Assembly (NCBI GenBank): GCA_023055425.1 | Contig: JALGPY010000002.1 | Location: 136,829,927-136,893,926, forward strand | From: Linanthus parryae | Taxonomy: Eukaryota; Streptophyta; Magnoliopsida; Ericales; Polemoniaceae | Reading direction: 5' to 3' | DNA: 64,000 nucleotides | Part shown: in pieces, positions 45,750-56,680 of the stretch | How positions within the stretch are numbered: the stretch's first letter is position 1 | Layout of the letters: every line of letters begins with the position of its first letter | Notes under the pieces: generated by a model | The model's database searches: none | The model's input: only the letters and a program-made list of their open reading frames with translations | What the model was told of the DNA's origin: nothing | Program-made: the position numbers and the translations under genes

Positions 45750-47344
45750 TGATGCGCAAACTAACGTGCTATCGCAAGTGTACGAATCTTGTAGTACCGG
45801 GTGCAATTAGACTCGGATTATCGTTCCCACGAGGACTATTATGGGTTTACTCACGTTGTCAGTTTCGGTTTTCCAAGAGTAGTAACCAGGAGGAGTAGGT
45901 TGTGATTATAGTGACTAAACTAAAAACAGAAATTAAAAACGTAAATATTTTTGTGACGTTTTCTGAAATAAGCTGATTTGGTTGTAACGATAATAGATGA
46001 AGACTAGGCTCCAGGATCCCCTAGGGTTTCTACAGATTTTAGTTTTACGTTCGATTATGAAAACACTCAGCAGTTTTGGTATCTGTGCAACGTACCAGTT
46101 GTGCAGTGACTTTTCAGATTCCACACGTAATCCCGATCCTGCAGACTTTCGGATTCTTGTTAAGCTGCCTAAGTCTGCAGTCTCGGTATAATCCTGTTAG
46201 GGTTTCTAACCTGTCCTAATGGCCCGGGTCAAATTCTCTAACAGTTGGTCTCACGTTTTTCGGTGCTAGCCCTATCTCCCTTTCTCTGGTCGGTCTATCA
46301 GGGTAAGGTACTAAATCCCGATTTTTCTTCCTAACCCTAACTTGACGTTTTCACCTACAAGCTCAGGTCTATAGCAATCCTGGGTGATCAATCCTATCAT
46401 GCATATACGATCATAATCAAACCGGAATAACAGATACAACTTGCTGAATTAAGACAATCATCATGAATCCATAAACTTAGTAATCATAAAATCTGAGTAC
46501 GAAACCCTAGGTTCACCGAGAACCTAGGTGAAAAGTTTAGCTACGACTAGACATAGTACAAAACGCAGTTTCTGAATATAAAGAGAGAGAACGAAATCAA
46601 ACTAAGTCTTCGAATCTCGAATCGCGCTTTCGTGCTCTCCGTGAATGCTCCGACTTGTCCTTCGGTTGTGCTGAGAATTGTGCTGTGTCTTCGTATGTCT
46701 TCAAAACGAGTCTGGACGAGTCTTTAAATAGTGCTGTTTCCTGAAAACGCTTGTGCTCGAAATTACGGAATATGCCATCGGTCCACCGTCTTTGACCAAA
46801 AGTCAAAACTGGCTGCGTATATACGCAGGGGTTGCGTATATACGCAACCAGGGCCCAACCAAGATCCCCCCACCACCCCACTGCCTGCGTATATACGCAG
46901 GTGCTGCGTATATACGCAGGGCCTGCGTATATACGCAGGCCGTGGGCTAGGTGGGGCCCACTTGGTCCTCTGGTGGGCCAGGACTGGTCCCCTGGGTCCC
47001 ACTCCTCTTCCTGATGCTCCCGGCTTGCCTCTTTGGTGTACTTCTGCTTTTCCGTGTTTCCGTCGTGTCCCGGTCTTGTGCACGTTTCCCGAGACGGTCC
47101 CGGCTTGGTCCCGGCACGCTTCCCGATGCACCTCCTGAACCTGTTCCTGAAAAGGCAACACGAACGAACACCCGCGATCATATCCAAATATAGCAAGAAA
47201 TAAGCAGAAATCCAGCAAGTACAAATAAACGTCTCGTTCTAAATTCCCGGGGCATTCTAAGGCATTTTCCGGCAAAAACCGCTAATTCCGACACAAATAC
47301 TCGTGAAATCAGGCTAAAAGATAACCCCTAATTGGGCGTTATCA
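45750..47344 (-). repeat. 5' LTR of Athila copy 2
   Basis: 1595 bp, TG...CA. The TATA box (minus TATTTAAA) at 46723-46730 and palindrome array at 46814-46937 place U3 in the right-hand part. Nearly identical to 33659-35263. Confidence 0.95.
46814..46937. promoter_or_regulatory. Palindrome array (5 boxes) in U3 of the Athila copy 2 5' LTR
   Basis: Perfect TGCGTATATACGCA boxes at 46814-46827, 46833-46846, 46886-46899, 46905-46918 and 46924-46937; the nearest edge is 84 bp upstream of the TATA box. This is the array that would drive the only copy with an intact pol. Confidence 0.7.
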
Positions 47345-47349
47345 GTAGT
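47345..47349. repeat. Target-site duplication GTAGT, right copy
   Basis: Exact match to 33654-33658, adjoining the LTR end ...GTTATCA. Confidence 0.9.
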
Positions 47350-47517
47350 ACCTGAGAGTGCTGAAGGATTACAACATGGGGGGAACCTAGGTACCAATTT
47401 TTTTTTTCAACTTTAGAAACTGAATTTTTGCAATAGCTAAAATTCAAAACACCATTCTTGGCCCTATGTTTTGTTAATGTTTGTAGGAGTGCTGTTTTTC
47501 TTTGCATGAATCCTTGT

Positions 47518-47974
47518 TGTTGGGAATATGCCTTGAATAGGCTCGAGGAGTTAGGCGACGAAGAGGGGCAAGGAAACAAGGCCAAACGCGGGATCAAGAT
47601 GAAGATTAGGAAGACAAAGAAGTTGGTGTTTTTTGGGTGCAGCAGATCGTGCGACCTACTAGGTTGTGCGACCTACATTAGTAGGTCGTGCGACCTGGTT
47701 CGGGCTGGGCAATTTAGAATTGTTTCCTTATGCGTTTTTGGTCCGTTTTGGAAGTTTCTTTAGGACCAAGCAAGCCTAGTAGGTCTATATAAACGTGTAT
47801 AGGCATAGGCTAAGGTCGTGTGTTGTATTCGTATCATTTCTCTCTAATAAACAAGGGTTTTCGGGTTGTGGAAGTAGCTAGCTCATCGTTAATGAACCAC
47901 GTTATATCGGGTGTGTTCGTGTGATCTTGTTTTCATCAATTCATCATTCTGTAAGCTCTGCCTGGATCATAGCA
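47518..47974 (+). repeat. 5' LTR of the short copia-type element
   Basis: TGTTGGGAATATGCC at the start and ...GGATCATAGCA at the end. TATA box TATATAAA at 47786-47793. Three 14-bp palindromic boxes of the AGGTCGTGCGACCT type lie at 47644-47657, 47661-47674 and 47683-47696, ending 89 bp before the TATA box. An AATAAA-like signal (CTAATAAACAAG) is near 47845. Confidence 0.85.
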
Positions 47975-47977
47975 AAC

Positions 47978-47989
47978 TGGTATCAGAGC
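47978..47989 (+). promoter_or_regulatory. Primer-binding site (initiator Met-tRNA type)
   Basis: TGGTATCAGAGC three bases after the 5' LTR, fixing plus-strand orientation. Confidence 0.9.
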
Positions 47990-48129
47990 TTAGGTTGCAG
48001 TGTTCCAAGATCAAGCTGGAGCTATAGGGCTAGTGTTTCACAATCCGTGAAATTCATAGCAACGCTTTTGCGATCAAGGTGGAGTACGCGTTTGGGGGTT
48101 CCGAATCTGGAAAAGGAGCTGCATAGAAG

Positions 48130-48270
48130 ATGACCGAAGGGATGACCAAGGTCGACAAGTTCACGGGGAGAACAACTTCAGCTTATGGCAGATCAAGGTA
48201 CGTGCTTTGTTGAAGCAACAAGGGTTGTGGTTGCCATTTTCGGATATAAAGAGAGGGCTTATACAACCAC
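48130..48270 (+). pseudogene. gag: copia gag N-terminal remnant
   Basis: The ATG at 48130 begins MTEGMTKVDKFTGR; after a frame change the sequence continues NNFSLWQIKVRALLKQQGLW, the well-known start of many plant copia gag proteins. Later frames are not gag-like, so the rest has been deleted or replaced. It identifies the parent family as an autonomous copia element. Confidence 0.75.
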
Positions 48271-48589
48271 CACCGCTGACTTTGAGTCTCAGCAATAGGG
48301 CTACATATGGGGGTTCTGATAGTCAGGGTTTCGACGCGATGATGGCGGCCAAGGGTAGTTACGATGACGTCTGTTCAAACGGTAGAGAAAAGAGACACCG
48401 GTGGACGAAGATGAACTCAGGATCTGCAGGTTTGGCTGCATGTGGAGGGGTACTTCGGAGGATGGTCTAGTTCTCTAAGCCCCGTTGGAGGGCAAGGGGG
48501 AATCCGTGCTCTTGACAAGGAGGCGGAGGATGGAATAAGGGAGTCTCCGACGAGAGACATGGAACGTGACGGGGACACGCGCTGGGGGG

Positions 48590-48785
48590 GTTAGTTGTAG
48601 GGACTAAGTGGGATTCGAAACAACAAACAAACTTGTTGTAGGAACTCGGTGGGAGTTAATACAAGAATAGGAGGATTCGATTGCAGGAACTCGGCCGTAG
48701 TTGGAGCATCGATAGGGGTTCTATTGCAGGAACTAGACGGGGGTTGGAGCATCGTTGGGGGCACACGTTGCAGGGCCTCGGAGAA
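48590..48785 (+). repeat. Degenerate ~44-bp tandem repeat
   Basis: Units beginning TTGTAGGGACT / TTGTAGGAACTCGG / TTGCAGGAACTCGG / TTGCAGGAACTAGA / TTGCAGGGCCTCGG recur at about 48594, 48634, 48680, 48724 and 48768 with GGGGTTGGAGCATCG-like inner parts. It lies just upstream of the purine tract, replacing the usual pol end. Confidence 0.65.
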
Positions 48786-48862
48786 GATGGATCAACTTGT
48801 GATATTGTGGCTATTTGAGAGAAGCCGCTAATTCAAGAACAAGCGGAAGAGGGAATTCAAGG

Positions 48863-48875
48863 CAAGGTGGAGATT
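48863..48875 (+). promoter_or_regulatory. Polypurine tract
   Basis: AAGGTGGAGATTT-like purine-rich sequence immediately before the 3' LTR start TGTTAGGAATATG at 48876. Confidence 0.7.
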
Positions 48876-49328
48876 TGTTAGGAATATGCCTTGAATATGC
48901 TCGAGAAGCTAAGCGAGGAGTTAGGCGACGAAGTGGGGCAAGGAAACAAGACCAAACAGGGGATCAAGACGAAGAGAAGGAAGACAAAGAAGTTATTGCT
49001 TTTTGGGTACTATAGCAGGTCGTGCGACCTACTGTAGTAGGTCGTGCGACCTGGTTCGGGCTGCGCAATTTAGAATTGTTTCCTTATGCATTTGGTCGGT
49101 TTTAGACGTTTCTTTGGGACCAAGCAAGCCTAGTAGGTCTATATAAACGTGTATAGACATAGGCTAAGGTCATGGGTTGTATTCGTGTCGCTTCTCTCTA
49201 ATAAACAAGGGTTTTCGGGTTATGGCGGTAACTAGCTCATCGCTAGTGAACCACGGTATATCGGGTGTGTTCGTGTGATCTTGTTTTCATTTATTCATCG
49301 TTCTCTAAGCTCTGCCCGGATCATAACA
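48876..49328 (+). repeat. 3' LTR of the short copia-type element
   Basis: Aligns with 47518-47974. TATA box at 49140-49147; two perfect-class palindromic boxes AGGTCGTGCGACCT at 49017-49030 and 49039-49052, ending 88 bp before the TATA box, where the 5' LTR has three boxes. Confidence 0.85.
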
Positions 49329-50030
49329 CCGACTATGTGGACTATCCCTCAAGTCTCTGATTTTGTAAGAACAGAGGATGGATGGGATTTTATTTTTATT
49401 TTTTTCTTTCAAAACTTGAGAACTTCAACTGAATGGATGGCATAATTGCAGCAAACTTGATTATGCTTCCACAACAATGGCAACGTGTGGGACCCATTGA
49501 ATGCTGTGGTTGAAAGAGACTACTATTGGATGGAGTGATTTGTGAGACAATTAATCCACGGTGAGCCGCCAAGCACAGAAGTCCAAAGCACTGTTCAATC
49601 ATTTCATGAACGTTCTTCACGGTGTTCCCAATTACTCGACCAAGTGTGAAACATCCATCTCTAGTTTCTAGGAATTCATTTTCTTTTTCTCAAAATTGTG
49701 ATTTTGAATCATTTGTTTCTAATGTAAACAATAGATCTTAGGAGGACAAGCATAAACACCAGTCTTTAGGTCTCTAACACCCCCTCTTGATGAGTTTTGA
49801 TCAAATCAGGAGATTTCTCTTCTTGCTCGGACAAAGATGCCACCGCATAAATTCAGATATGCCATTAGGACCATTCATTGCGTTAATTGGATAACCAAAT
49901 TCAACTGCGTCTGTAACAGAGATTTCATGCGCGCTTTTCTAATAAGCAGAGCAGTTACTACAGATCGCACTTTATTGAGTTTTGTTGGGAATCTGATAAG
50001 TAATGTGAAAAAGTTCAACCTGATAAGTTA
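49329..50030. other. Unassigned intergenic sequence
   Basis: No recognisable coding frame or element border. A 74-codon minus frame (49620-49396) has no motif. Confidence 0.4.
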
Positions 50031-50411
50031 ATGATTCTTACAAAGCAAATTTTTATTATTATAAAGACACTTATTGTTTGGTTAAAAATACAAATTTACT
50101 TCTTTTAACAATTTGCACTGCAATTATGATTGTAGTTTCCACTTTGGAGTTTTGAGTTCCGTGGCACCACCGACTACCTTCATCGGCGATCTCTTTCCAG
50201 ACGACTAGAACACCATCACAATCCCCACTGCCACCACCACTGACCCAACTTGTTCCCATCTCTAATCCATGCACTCCCATCTCCACAATCACCCATGTCA
50301 CTAACAACCGCTCCACAATACATCCCCGCCAACAACGACGACCACTATCAGTCGTTCCACCACAACTCACACCAATCTCCAACATCAACCGATGAAGACC
50401 ATGGAAGTTCC

Positions 50412-50423
50412 TGAACTCAACTC
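50412..50423. repeat. LINE target-site duplication, left copy
   Basis: TGAACTCAACTC, matching TGAACTCAATTC at 56357-56368 with one mismatch, adjoining the minus-strand A-rich tail. Confidence 0.75.
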
Positions 50424-50494
50424 CTTTTTTCTTTTGTAAATCAGCAAAATAAAAAAAAAATAAAAAAAAAATAAAAAAAAAATAAAAACACTAA

Positions 50495-53400
50495 TCTAAC
50501 ACTGCCTAGACCAACTTGATCATTTCTGAGCTGAGTAACACAAAACTCAAGAGCAGCTTCAAGAAAATTTCTCTCAAAGCTATGAGAGCAGTCTTTTGCC
50601 AACAAGTCAGCAACGCTGTTATGTTCCCTCCAATTCTTTACCAAATCAGCACTGGTGGAGATCAGAAGGCTTCTGATAGATTGCACCACTACACTACATT
50701 GACAAGAAGGTTGGGGTTGCATGATCATAGTCCAGGCTTCCCAAGAATCAGTCTCAATAGTGACCTGTTGTAGATTTTGTTCTGGAATGATGATTAACCC
50801 TTCAAGAACTGCAAATACCTCCCCATACAGGATTGAGTTTCCAACAATAGATCTCATACTACCCCAAATCCAAGAGACACAAGAATCTCTACAGACCATT
50901 CCAACAGAGAGTCCAACATTAGAGTCATAAGACAATCAACATTCACTTTGAGTTTTCCAAATAGAGGCTTACTCCAAGTCACCCATAAAGGCTTCTGAAC
51001 TACTCTTGAAAGATTCAAATACAAGATATTAGCAACAGAAACAGCTTTCCTCACAACATTATGAACAAAGTGAGAAGGTGGGGCAGCCCTATCTCCATGA
51101 GTCCATTTATTGTGACAGAACCAAGCTTCAGTGGAAAGAGTAGTAAATAATAAAGGCCAATTAACTTCAAAAACTACACCCCAACCATTGTCCTTCAGAT
51201 TCAAATCCACCCAGTCTGAAGCAGATTTTGAAAAGAAAAGAGGTCACTTACCCTGAGGCACCACTTGCTTCCATATAGCTTCAATCAAAGGGAAATCCCT
51301 AATGGCATGGATGGAAGACTCACTCACATGATTACAGAGAAAACAATGAGAAGAAACAATAATACCTCTTTTAGCTTTAAATTCTTGAGTGCAGAGCCTG
51401 TCTTTCTTCAACAACCACAAGAAGGACTTCCATCTAGGAAATCCTTCCACCCTCCAACGAGTCTTCCAACTTTTAGTATCTACCACCGAAGGAGAAGCTT
51501 TGATAGTACTATAAGATGAAGCAATAGTATAAGTGCCACTAGGAGTGGCCCACCAATGCAACTTGTCACACAAATTAGGAGAGTCCTGAACTTGAACTGT
51601 ATGGATAAAATCAACCAACACAGAAGGTAGAAGGTGTTGAAACAGCTCGGTTTTCCAAAAACTTTGAGGATCTAAATAATCCCAATTAGTCTTTAACAAC
51701 TCAGAGTCTGCCACTGTAACAGTGGCTACATCACAGAGAGAAAAATTCCCCATCCACCTGTCAATCCATAAGAGAGAGGTCTGACCATTAGCAATACTCT
51801 TCCCAACTCCAGAACAAGAAGCTTTGAAGCTTGCATAAATGTGCTTCCAGATTCTAGAATTATGAGTTTTAGGGGGCTGAAGCCCATATTTCAACCTCAA
51901 AATATGAGTCTCAGAGGCTATTGTCCCCAGATAAAACCCTCCAGGAAGCCTTTCTCATCATAGCTAAGTTAAAGCTTTGAAGATGCTTTAAAACTAATCC
52001 TCCTTCTCTCTTTGGGAGTCTAATCAAATCCCAATTAACAAGATGCAGTTTATCATGGTCAGCAGAGCCTCCCCACAAAAATCTAAAACACACTTGGTCA
52101 ATTTCTTTCAAAATGGACTTGGGGAGCAGCACATACTGCATAGTATAAGTAGGCAAATCATGTACCGCTGAATGTATGAGAGTTAGCCTTCCAACAAGTG
52201 AGAGCTGAGAGGCTTTCCACCCAGCAAGTCTGGTTCTGACCCCATCAATCAGATACTGAAAACTAGCTCTTAAGAAGTTATGGTGGATCATTGGAATTCC
52301 TAGGTGAAATCCAAGATCAACAATGATTCTAATCCCAGCTATAGAGCTCAGCACAGCAGTTTGCTGTTGGGAGAGACAAGGAGCAACCAACAATTTTGAC
52401 TTCTCAAATTCAATAGCCTGGTCAGATTCACTACAAAACTCAGAGAGCACTTGCTTCATAACCCTCATTTGTACCTTCCCCAAAGAGGATGAGACCATCC
52501 GCAAAGAAACGATGAGTGATTGGGGGACCATTTCTATCACACTCCAGGCCCTTCCAAAGACCCTCATCCGCTGCCTTTTGGATCTTTTGAGCCAATAATT
52601 CCATGGTAAGGAGAAAGAGGTAAGGGGAGATAGGATCCTCTTGCCTCAATCCTCTTTGAGGAAAGAACTCCTCCAATTGAGCACCATTCCAAAGAACTTT
52701 AAAGCTAGTGGACTTAACAGAATCCATACTGAGAGAAAGCCAATTAGAAGGGAGGTTAAGCTGAGAAAGAATACCTTCAAGCACTAACCAACTAACTCTA
52801 TCTTAGACTTGGAAAAAAATATTTTGATGGCAACCCCACTCTTATTCCCCTTCATGGTTCTCAGATTATGGAAGATCTCTTGAGCAAGGAGAACGTTTTC
52901 ACTAATAAATCTTCCAGGAAGGAAGCTGAATTGGTTGGGATGGATGATTCTCTGAAGAATAGGTCTCAACCTATGAGTGAGAACATTAGTGATAATTTTC
53001 AATTTGACATTGCACAAACTGATAGGTCTCAATTCACTAAAGGTTGTTGGATTATCCACCTTGGGAATGAGAACCAGTAAGGGTTGATTTATGTTATCAG
53101 GAAGCTTCCCAAGAGCAATGGCAGACTGAACCATAGTGACAATTGAGGGGCCAACAGTAGCCCAATTACTTTGAAAGAACAGAGGGGGAACCCCATCAGG
53201 GCCTGGACTTTTGAAGCTCCCCATAAGCTGAACTACTTTGAGAATTTCAGCAGCAGTAATCTCACTAGTTAACTGACAAATCTCTGCCTCGGTTAACTTG
53301 CTGCCACTCCACAGACCATTCCAACTAACTGGGTCAGGGTCTGCATTCACATCTTTGAAATGGCTAACCACAGAACACTTCAGAAGGTGTGCATTCTCAC

Positions 53401-54544
53401 ACCAAGTGCCATCAGCCAACTTCATATGGGTGAACTTGCTGTTTCTCCTCCTTACCAAAGTCGTGAGATGAAAAACAAAGGTGCTCCTATCACCAAGCAA
53501 CAGTTTGTTGACCTTGGTCTTTTGGAACCAAAAGACCTCTTCCTGTATTAGCACAAAATTCAGTTGATCTTGGAGATAAATCTCAAGCTGCTCAAGGATG
53601 GAGTTAGGCCTCATAGCTAGGGCCTTTTGAATACCCAACAGTCTAGCCATAAGGTGCCTTTTCCTCCTAAAAATATTGTCAAACACAACTCTATTCCAAT
53701 TCTTAGCCACAAAAGTAAAAGAGTCCACTGCCTCAGCAATACACACATCATAATTCCAATCGGCACTGACCAACTCAAAAAAGGTAGGTTCATAAAACCA
53801 AGCCATCTCCATCCTAAAAGGCTTCTGAGAAGTGGGAGGAGGAGTGATACCATGAGTGTCAATGAATAAGGGATGATGATCAGAGTTAAGCCTCACAAGG
53901 TGCTTAACAACAGCTTTTGGAAATAGTAACCTCCAAGAAGCATTCCCATAAGCCTTATCAATCCTTTGCTTAATTCTCCTCCCACTAGAGTTAGACCAGG
54001 TGAAGAGAGGGCCTTCAAAACCCAAGTCCTATAGATGACAACTGTCAATACAATCAAGTAACCTACTACAGATCCTAGGATTCACAGCTCTTCCCCCCGA
54101 TTTCTCAGCTGCAGCAGAGACTTGATTAAAATCCCCTGCCACTAGCCATGGCAGGGAGTGACTACTAGCTAAATTAACCAGAAAATCCCACAGTTCCTGA
54201 CGAGCAATAGGAGAGGGGCTAGCATACAAGGAAGAAAAGAGCCAACTATCTTGATTAAACTTTTTAATAATACATGAAATAGATTGTGAAGTAGTGGAGA
54301 TAACCTCCACCTCAACCACCTGGCTATTCTAGAAAAGCTAGATGCCACCGGCAAAGCCCTGAGCCTCCACCACCTGAACTTGATCAAACACTGATCGACG
54401 TCAGATAGGCTCAGCATGAGTTCCTGCAACTCTTGGTTCCACAATAACCAAAACATCTGAGGAATACACCCTACACACCTCCAGAAGAGACCTAACTGTT
54501 TCAAGGTTCCCAATCCCTCTACGGTTCCAGGTAATGATCTTCAT
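50495..54544 (-). pseudogene. LINE ORF2: endonuclease, reverse transcriptase, zf-RVT, RNase H
   Basis: The start is placed at the ATG at 54544 (MKIITWNRRGIGN, the endonuclease opening). Further endonuclease blocks: LPWLVAGDFNQV (about 54150) and LNSDHHPLFID (about 53890). RT begins FKSPGPDGVPPLFFQ (about 53215), then LVLIPKVDNPTTFSELRPISL; a frame break at about 52800 removes the first catalytic Asp region, and the FADD box reads FFADGLILFGE (about 52500), losing the second Asp. zf-RVT region: SSYSTIKASPS, WKSFLWLLKKDRLCT, HCFLCNHVSESSIH (51900-51244). The C-terminal RNase H-like part (SVGMVCRDSCVSW, YGEVFAVLEGLI, KNWREHNSVADLLAKD) ends near 50500. Several stops and shifts; inactive. Confidence 0.88.
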
Positions 54545-54859
54545 AGAAAAGAGATTAGAGGGAAACCCCATCAATGGGGTTAATAGATATATCGGCGGCT
54601 ATGGAGCCCTTCAAATGTCTTCCATGACTTGGATCAACATTTGAGTTTTGATCGAAAAAGTTAGCCGCATCTCGATCGCCCACACTGGTTCGATTGGGGG
54701 ATTGTAAGATCTTTGTAGGCCAAAATCGACTCTGGGAACCCAAGGATGAGTTGTTGTAAAGTACGGGCTGTACCAACCCTCTCCCACCGGAAGAGAGATC
54801 GCATCGTGCTGGAGTGGAGCTAGGCGAGGAGCAATCGCCCTGCGTGACATCACAACCTG

Positions 54860-56178
54860 ATCCAGTTGGCGCCACAAGAGACTGATTATGATTAATCGAA
54901 AGATTAGCAAAGGGGATGCGGAAATTAGGGTTCCCAAACCCCCTTTCTGATTACCCAGATCCTCTCTAGACCCCGAATTACCTTCGGAGCCCCGACTCCC
55001 TTTTGGATTAGGGTAGCCCGGTTGGGCCGAGGGAAAGGCCCCACTCTTCACCCCAGAACCAGAAGCAAGCCCATCATTGAAGCCCAAATCTGAATGAGAT
55101 AAATGATATCCAGCTGGACCCTGAAGTGCCCAAAACCCTTCATCTGGCCCAGAGCCTCAAATACCGACCCAGTGGATTTCCCAGGCAGAGCTAAACCCGT
55201 AGGTGGTGTTTGGGTCGGATTCCGACCCCCCTCCGAGGAGGAGGCCCGATCCTTTTTTTCCTTCCCTTTCTTACTGTACTTCGCTATCATCCACGCGCCG
55301 AACTTCGCCGGCGGTTCCACTGGTGCTAATGGTTGTTCTACCGCTCCATCAGCCATTTCCACCGACTCCGTAGCACCAGCCACCGCCTGCTCCGGAAGAG
55401 GCGGACTCCGTTGGGGGCATAGCTCCTTCTTATGGCCAAAAACACCACACTAAAAGCAGATCTGACCTAACCCCACGTATTCCAACGGAATTCGCCGCCC
55501 ATTCAACCAGATCACCGGGATAAGACTCTTCCCAAGATCAACTTCAACACAGATTCGAGCATAACGGCCTCGAAATGCAGCAATCGTCGATCGATCGACC
55601 TTAATCAGTGATCCAAACGCCTCACCCACGCTCCTGAGGGTCTCCTCATCAAAGTATTCCACCGATAAACCACGCAAACGGATCCAAATTGGTGTGGTTT
55701 TCACCAACTCTCCATGGGGATCAAAGTGCGGCATGCAGCGCTGAACCGTAAGGTAACTGCCTTGGATCATCCAAGGACCTTGCATTAGCACATGATTGTA
55801 GTCCTCCTTGCAGTGAAAACGCACTATCAATAACTAATTCTCCACATCTGTGAGCTCGAAACCTCTCTGCAACTTCCATTGTGCCTCAAGCCTAGAACGT
55901 ACCACACCATAATCAGGAGATTTGCCCAGAATATGAAGGATCAGAGCCTTCCGCCATGGCCGATGAAGCTTCCTGAGCGCTCCACCTCCAATGTTAACCT
56001 CCACACTACCATCCGGCCGATGAGAACGAGTGATCTCCGATCGATCCATATCTTCTGAATCTGAGAATTCTCCATCATCGCCGACATAGATCCCAGTCGC
56101 CGGGCGAAGTAAAGCGTCCGCAAAACGCCGAGAACTGCCCATCTCTTCTCCATTCAGAGACGAAGTAGGACTCAACAC
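54860..56178 (-). pseudogene. LINE ORF1 (DUF4283, zinc knuckle)
   Basis: Starts at about 56178 (MLSPTSSLNGEEMGSSRRFADALLR). An in-frame TAG at 55833-55831 precedes the DUF4283 body (HVLMQGPWMIQGSYLTVQRC, IWIRLRGLSVEYFDEETLR). A second in-frame TAG lies inside the zinc knuckle (CF-stop-CGVFGHKKELC) at 55449-55447 in place of the expected residue. The frame continues as a Ser/Pro/Gly-rich tail and shifts near 55060. ORF1 would bind the LINE RNA. Confidence 0.85.
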
Positions 56179-56356
56179 AAATCTGCGCTTGAAATTTTGC
56201 TGATCACGACGGAGATCAGCATCTCCGCCGGAGAAATGAGAAGAAATCGGATTAGATCTAGTACTATGCGATCAGAAAATCATTTTTAGAAAGAGGTCAG
56301 AGCAATTCTAGAGAGAGAAAACATTTTGACAATCCGCAAAAGTGACTTTGTTTACT

Positions 56357-56368
56357 TGAACTCAATTC
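56357..56368. repeat. LINE target-site duplication, right copy
   Basis: TGAACTCAATTC next to the 5' end of the minus-strand LINE; one mismatch from the left copy. Confidence 0.75.
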
Positions 56369-56633
56369 TTCAGCGAACATCATAGTGCTTTATATTTCAA
56401 GTCATAGTCTCACCAAAACCAAAAGTCGGAATCTCACCATCCTATTGCCATTGGAATCAAATTGGCGTATAAATTTATTAAATTGGGTACAGAAACCAAC
56501 ACAGACAAACCAAATCCCTGAATTTGGAATTGAGGCCACAGTGGGTTTGTCCATTGTTTGCTAGTCTTGCAAAAATCTATTGGATATGTGTGTGCAATCT
56601 ATTAGTGATTGAGAGGACGCTGATGAATGGTGA

Positions 56634-56635
<2 letters not shown>

Positions 56636-56678
<43 letters not shown>
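56636..56678. repeat. (GA)n microsatellite
   Basis: An uninterrupted AG run of about 40 bases within the putative TIR element. Confidence 0.95.

Positions 56679-56680
<2 letters not shown>

Larger units (their letters stand above)
33659..47344 (-). mobile_element. Athila-type Ty3/gypsy retrotransposon, copy 2 (13,686 bp), young
   Basis: Same family and layout as copy 1: 5' LTR 45750-47344, PBS, gag, pol, env-position ORF, long 3' region, PPT and 3' LTR 33659-35263, with TSD GTAGT. The LTRs differ by only about four substitutions and one 10-bp duplication in hand alignment, so insertion is very recent. Pol is uninterrupted; gag has one TAG and the extra ORF one TAG. It may be one mutation away from coding for all gag-pol functions. 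Confidence 0.95.
47518..49328 (+). mobile_element. Short non-autonomous copia-type LTR element (1.8 kb, TRIM/LARD-like)
   Basis: Two ~455-bp LTRs (47518-47974, 48876-49328) flank a ~0.9-kb interior with a Met-tRNA PBS, a gag N-terminal remnant and a purine tract, but no protease, integrase, RT or RNase H. It must use proteins of a related element. The 5-bp flanks (CTTGT and CCGAC) do not match, so a TSD is not visible; recombination between elements or edge drift could explain this. Confidence 0.85.
50424..56356 (-). mobile_element. L1-type LINE (non-LTR retrotransposon), 5.9 kb, defective
   Basis: On the minus strand: ORF1 (DUF4283 and zinc knuckle), ORF2 (endonuclease, RT, zf-RVT, RNase H), then a T-rich 3' UTR and an A-rich tail (printed CTTTTTTCTTTTGT at 50424-50437). 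A 12-bp TSD with one mismatch flanks it, so both ends are present and the copy is close to full length. Both ORFs are broken. Confidence 0.9.

Noticed and set aside
50071..50388. 105-codon minus-strand frame left of the LINE
   Set aside because: Low-complexity reading of a CCACCA-rich stretch with no recognisable family.
50446..50487. A-rich run as the LINE poly(A) tail
   Set aside because: The LINE is on the minus strand, so its tail must be T-rich as printed; the run at 50424-50437 next to the TSD fits, while this one is a T-rich 3' UTR tract or microsatellite.
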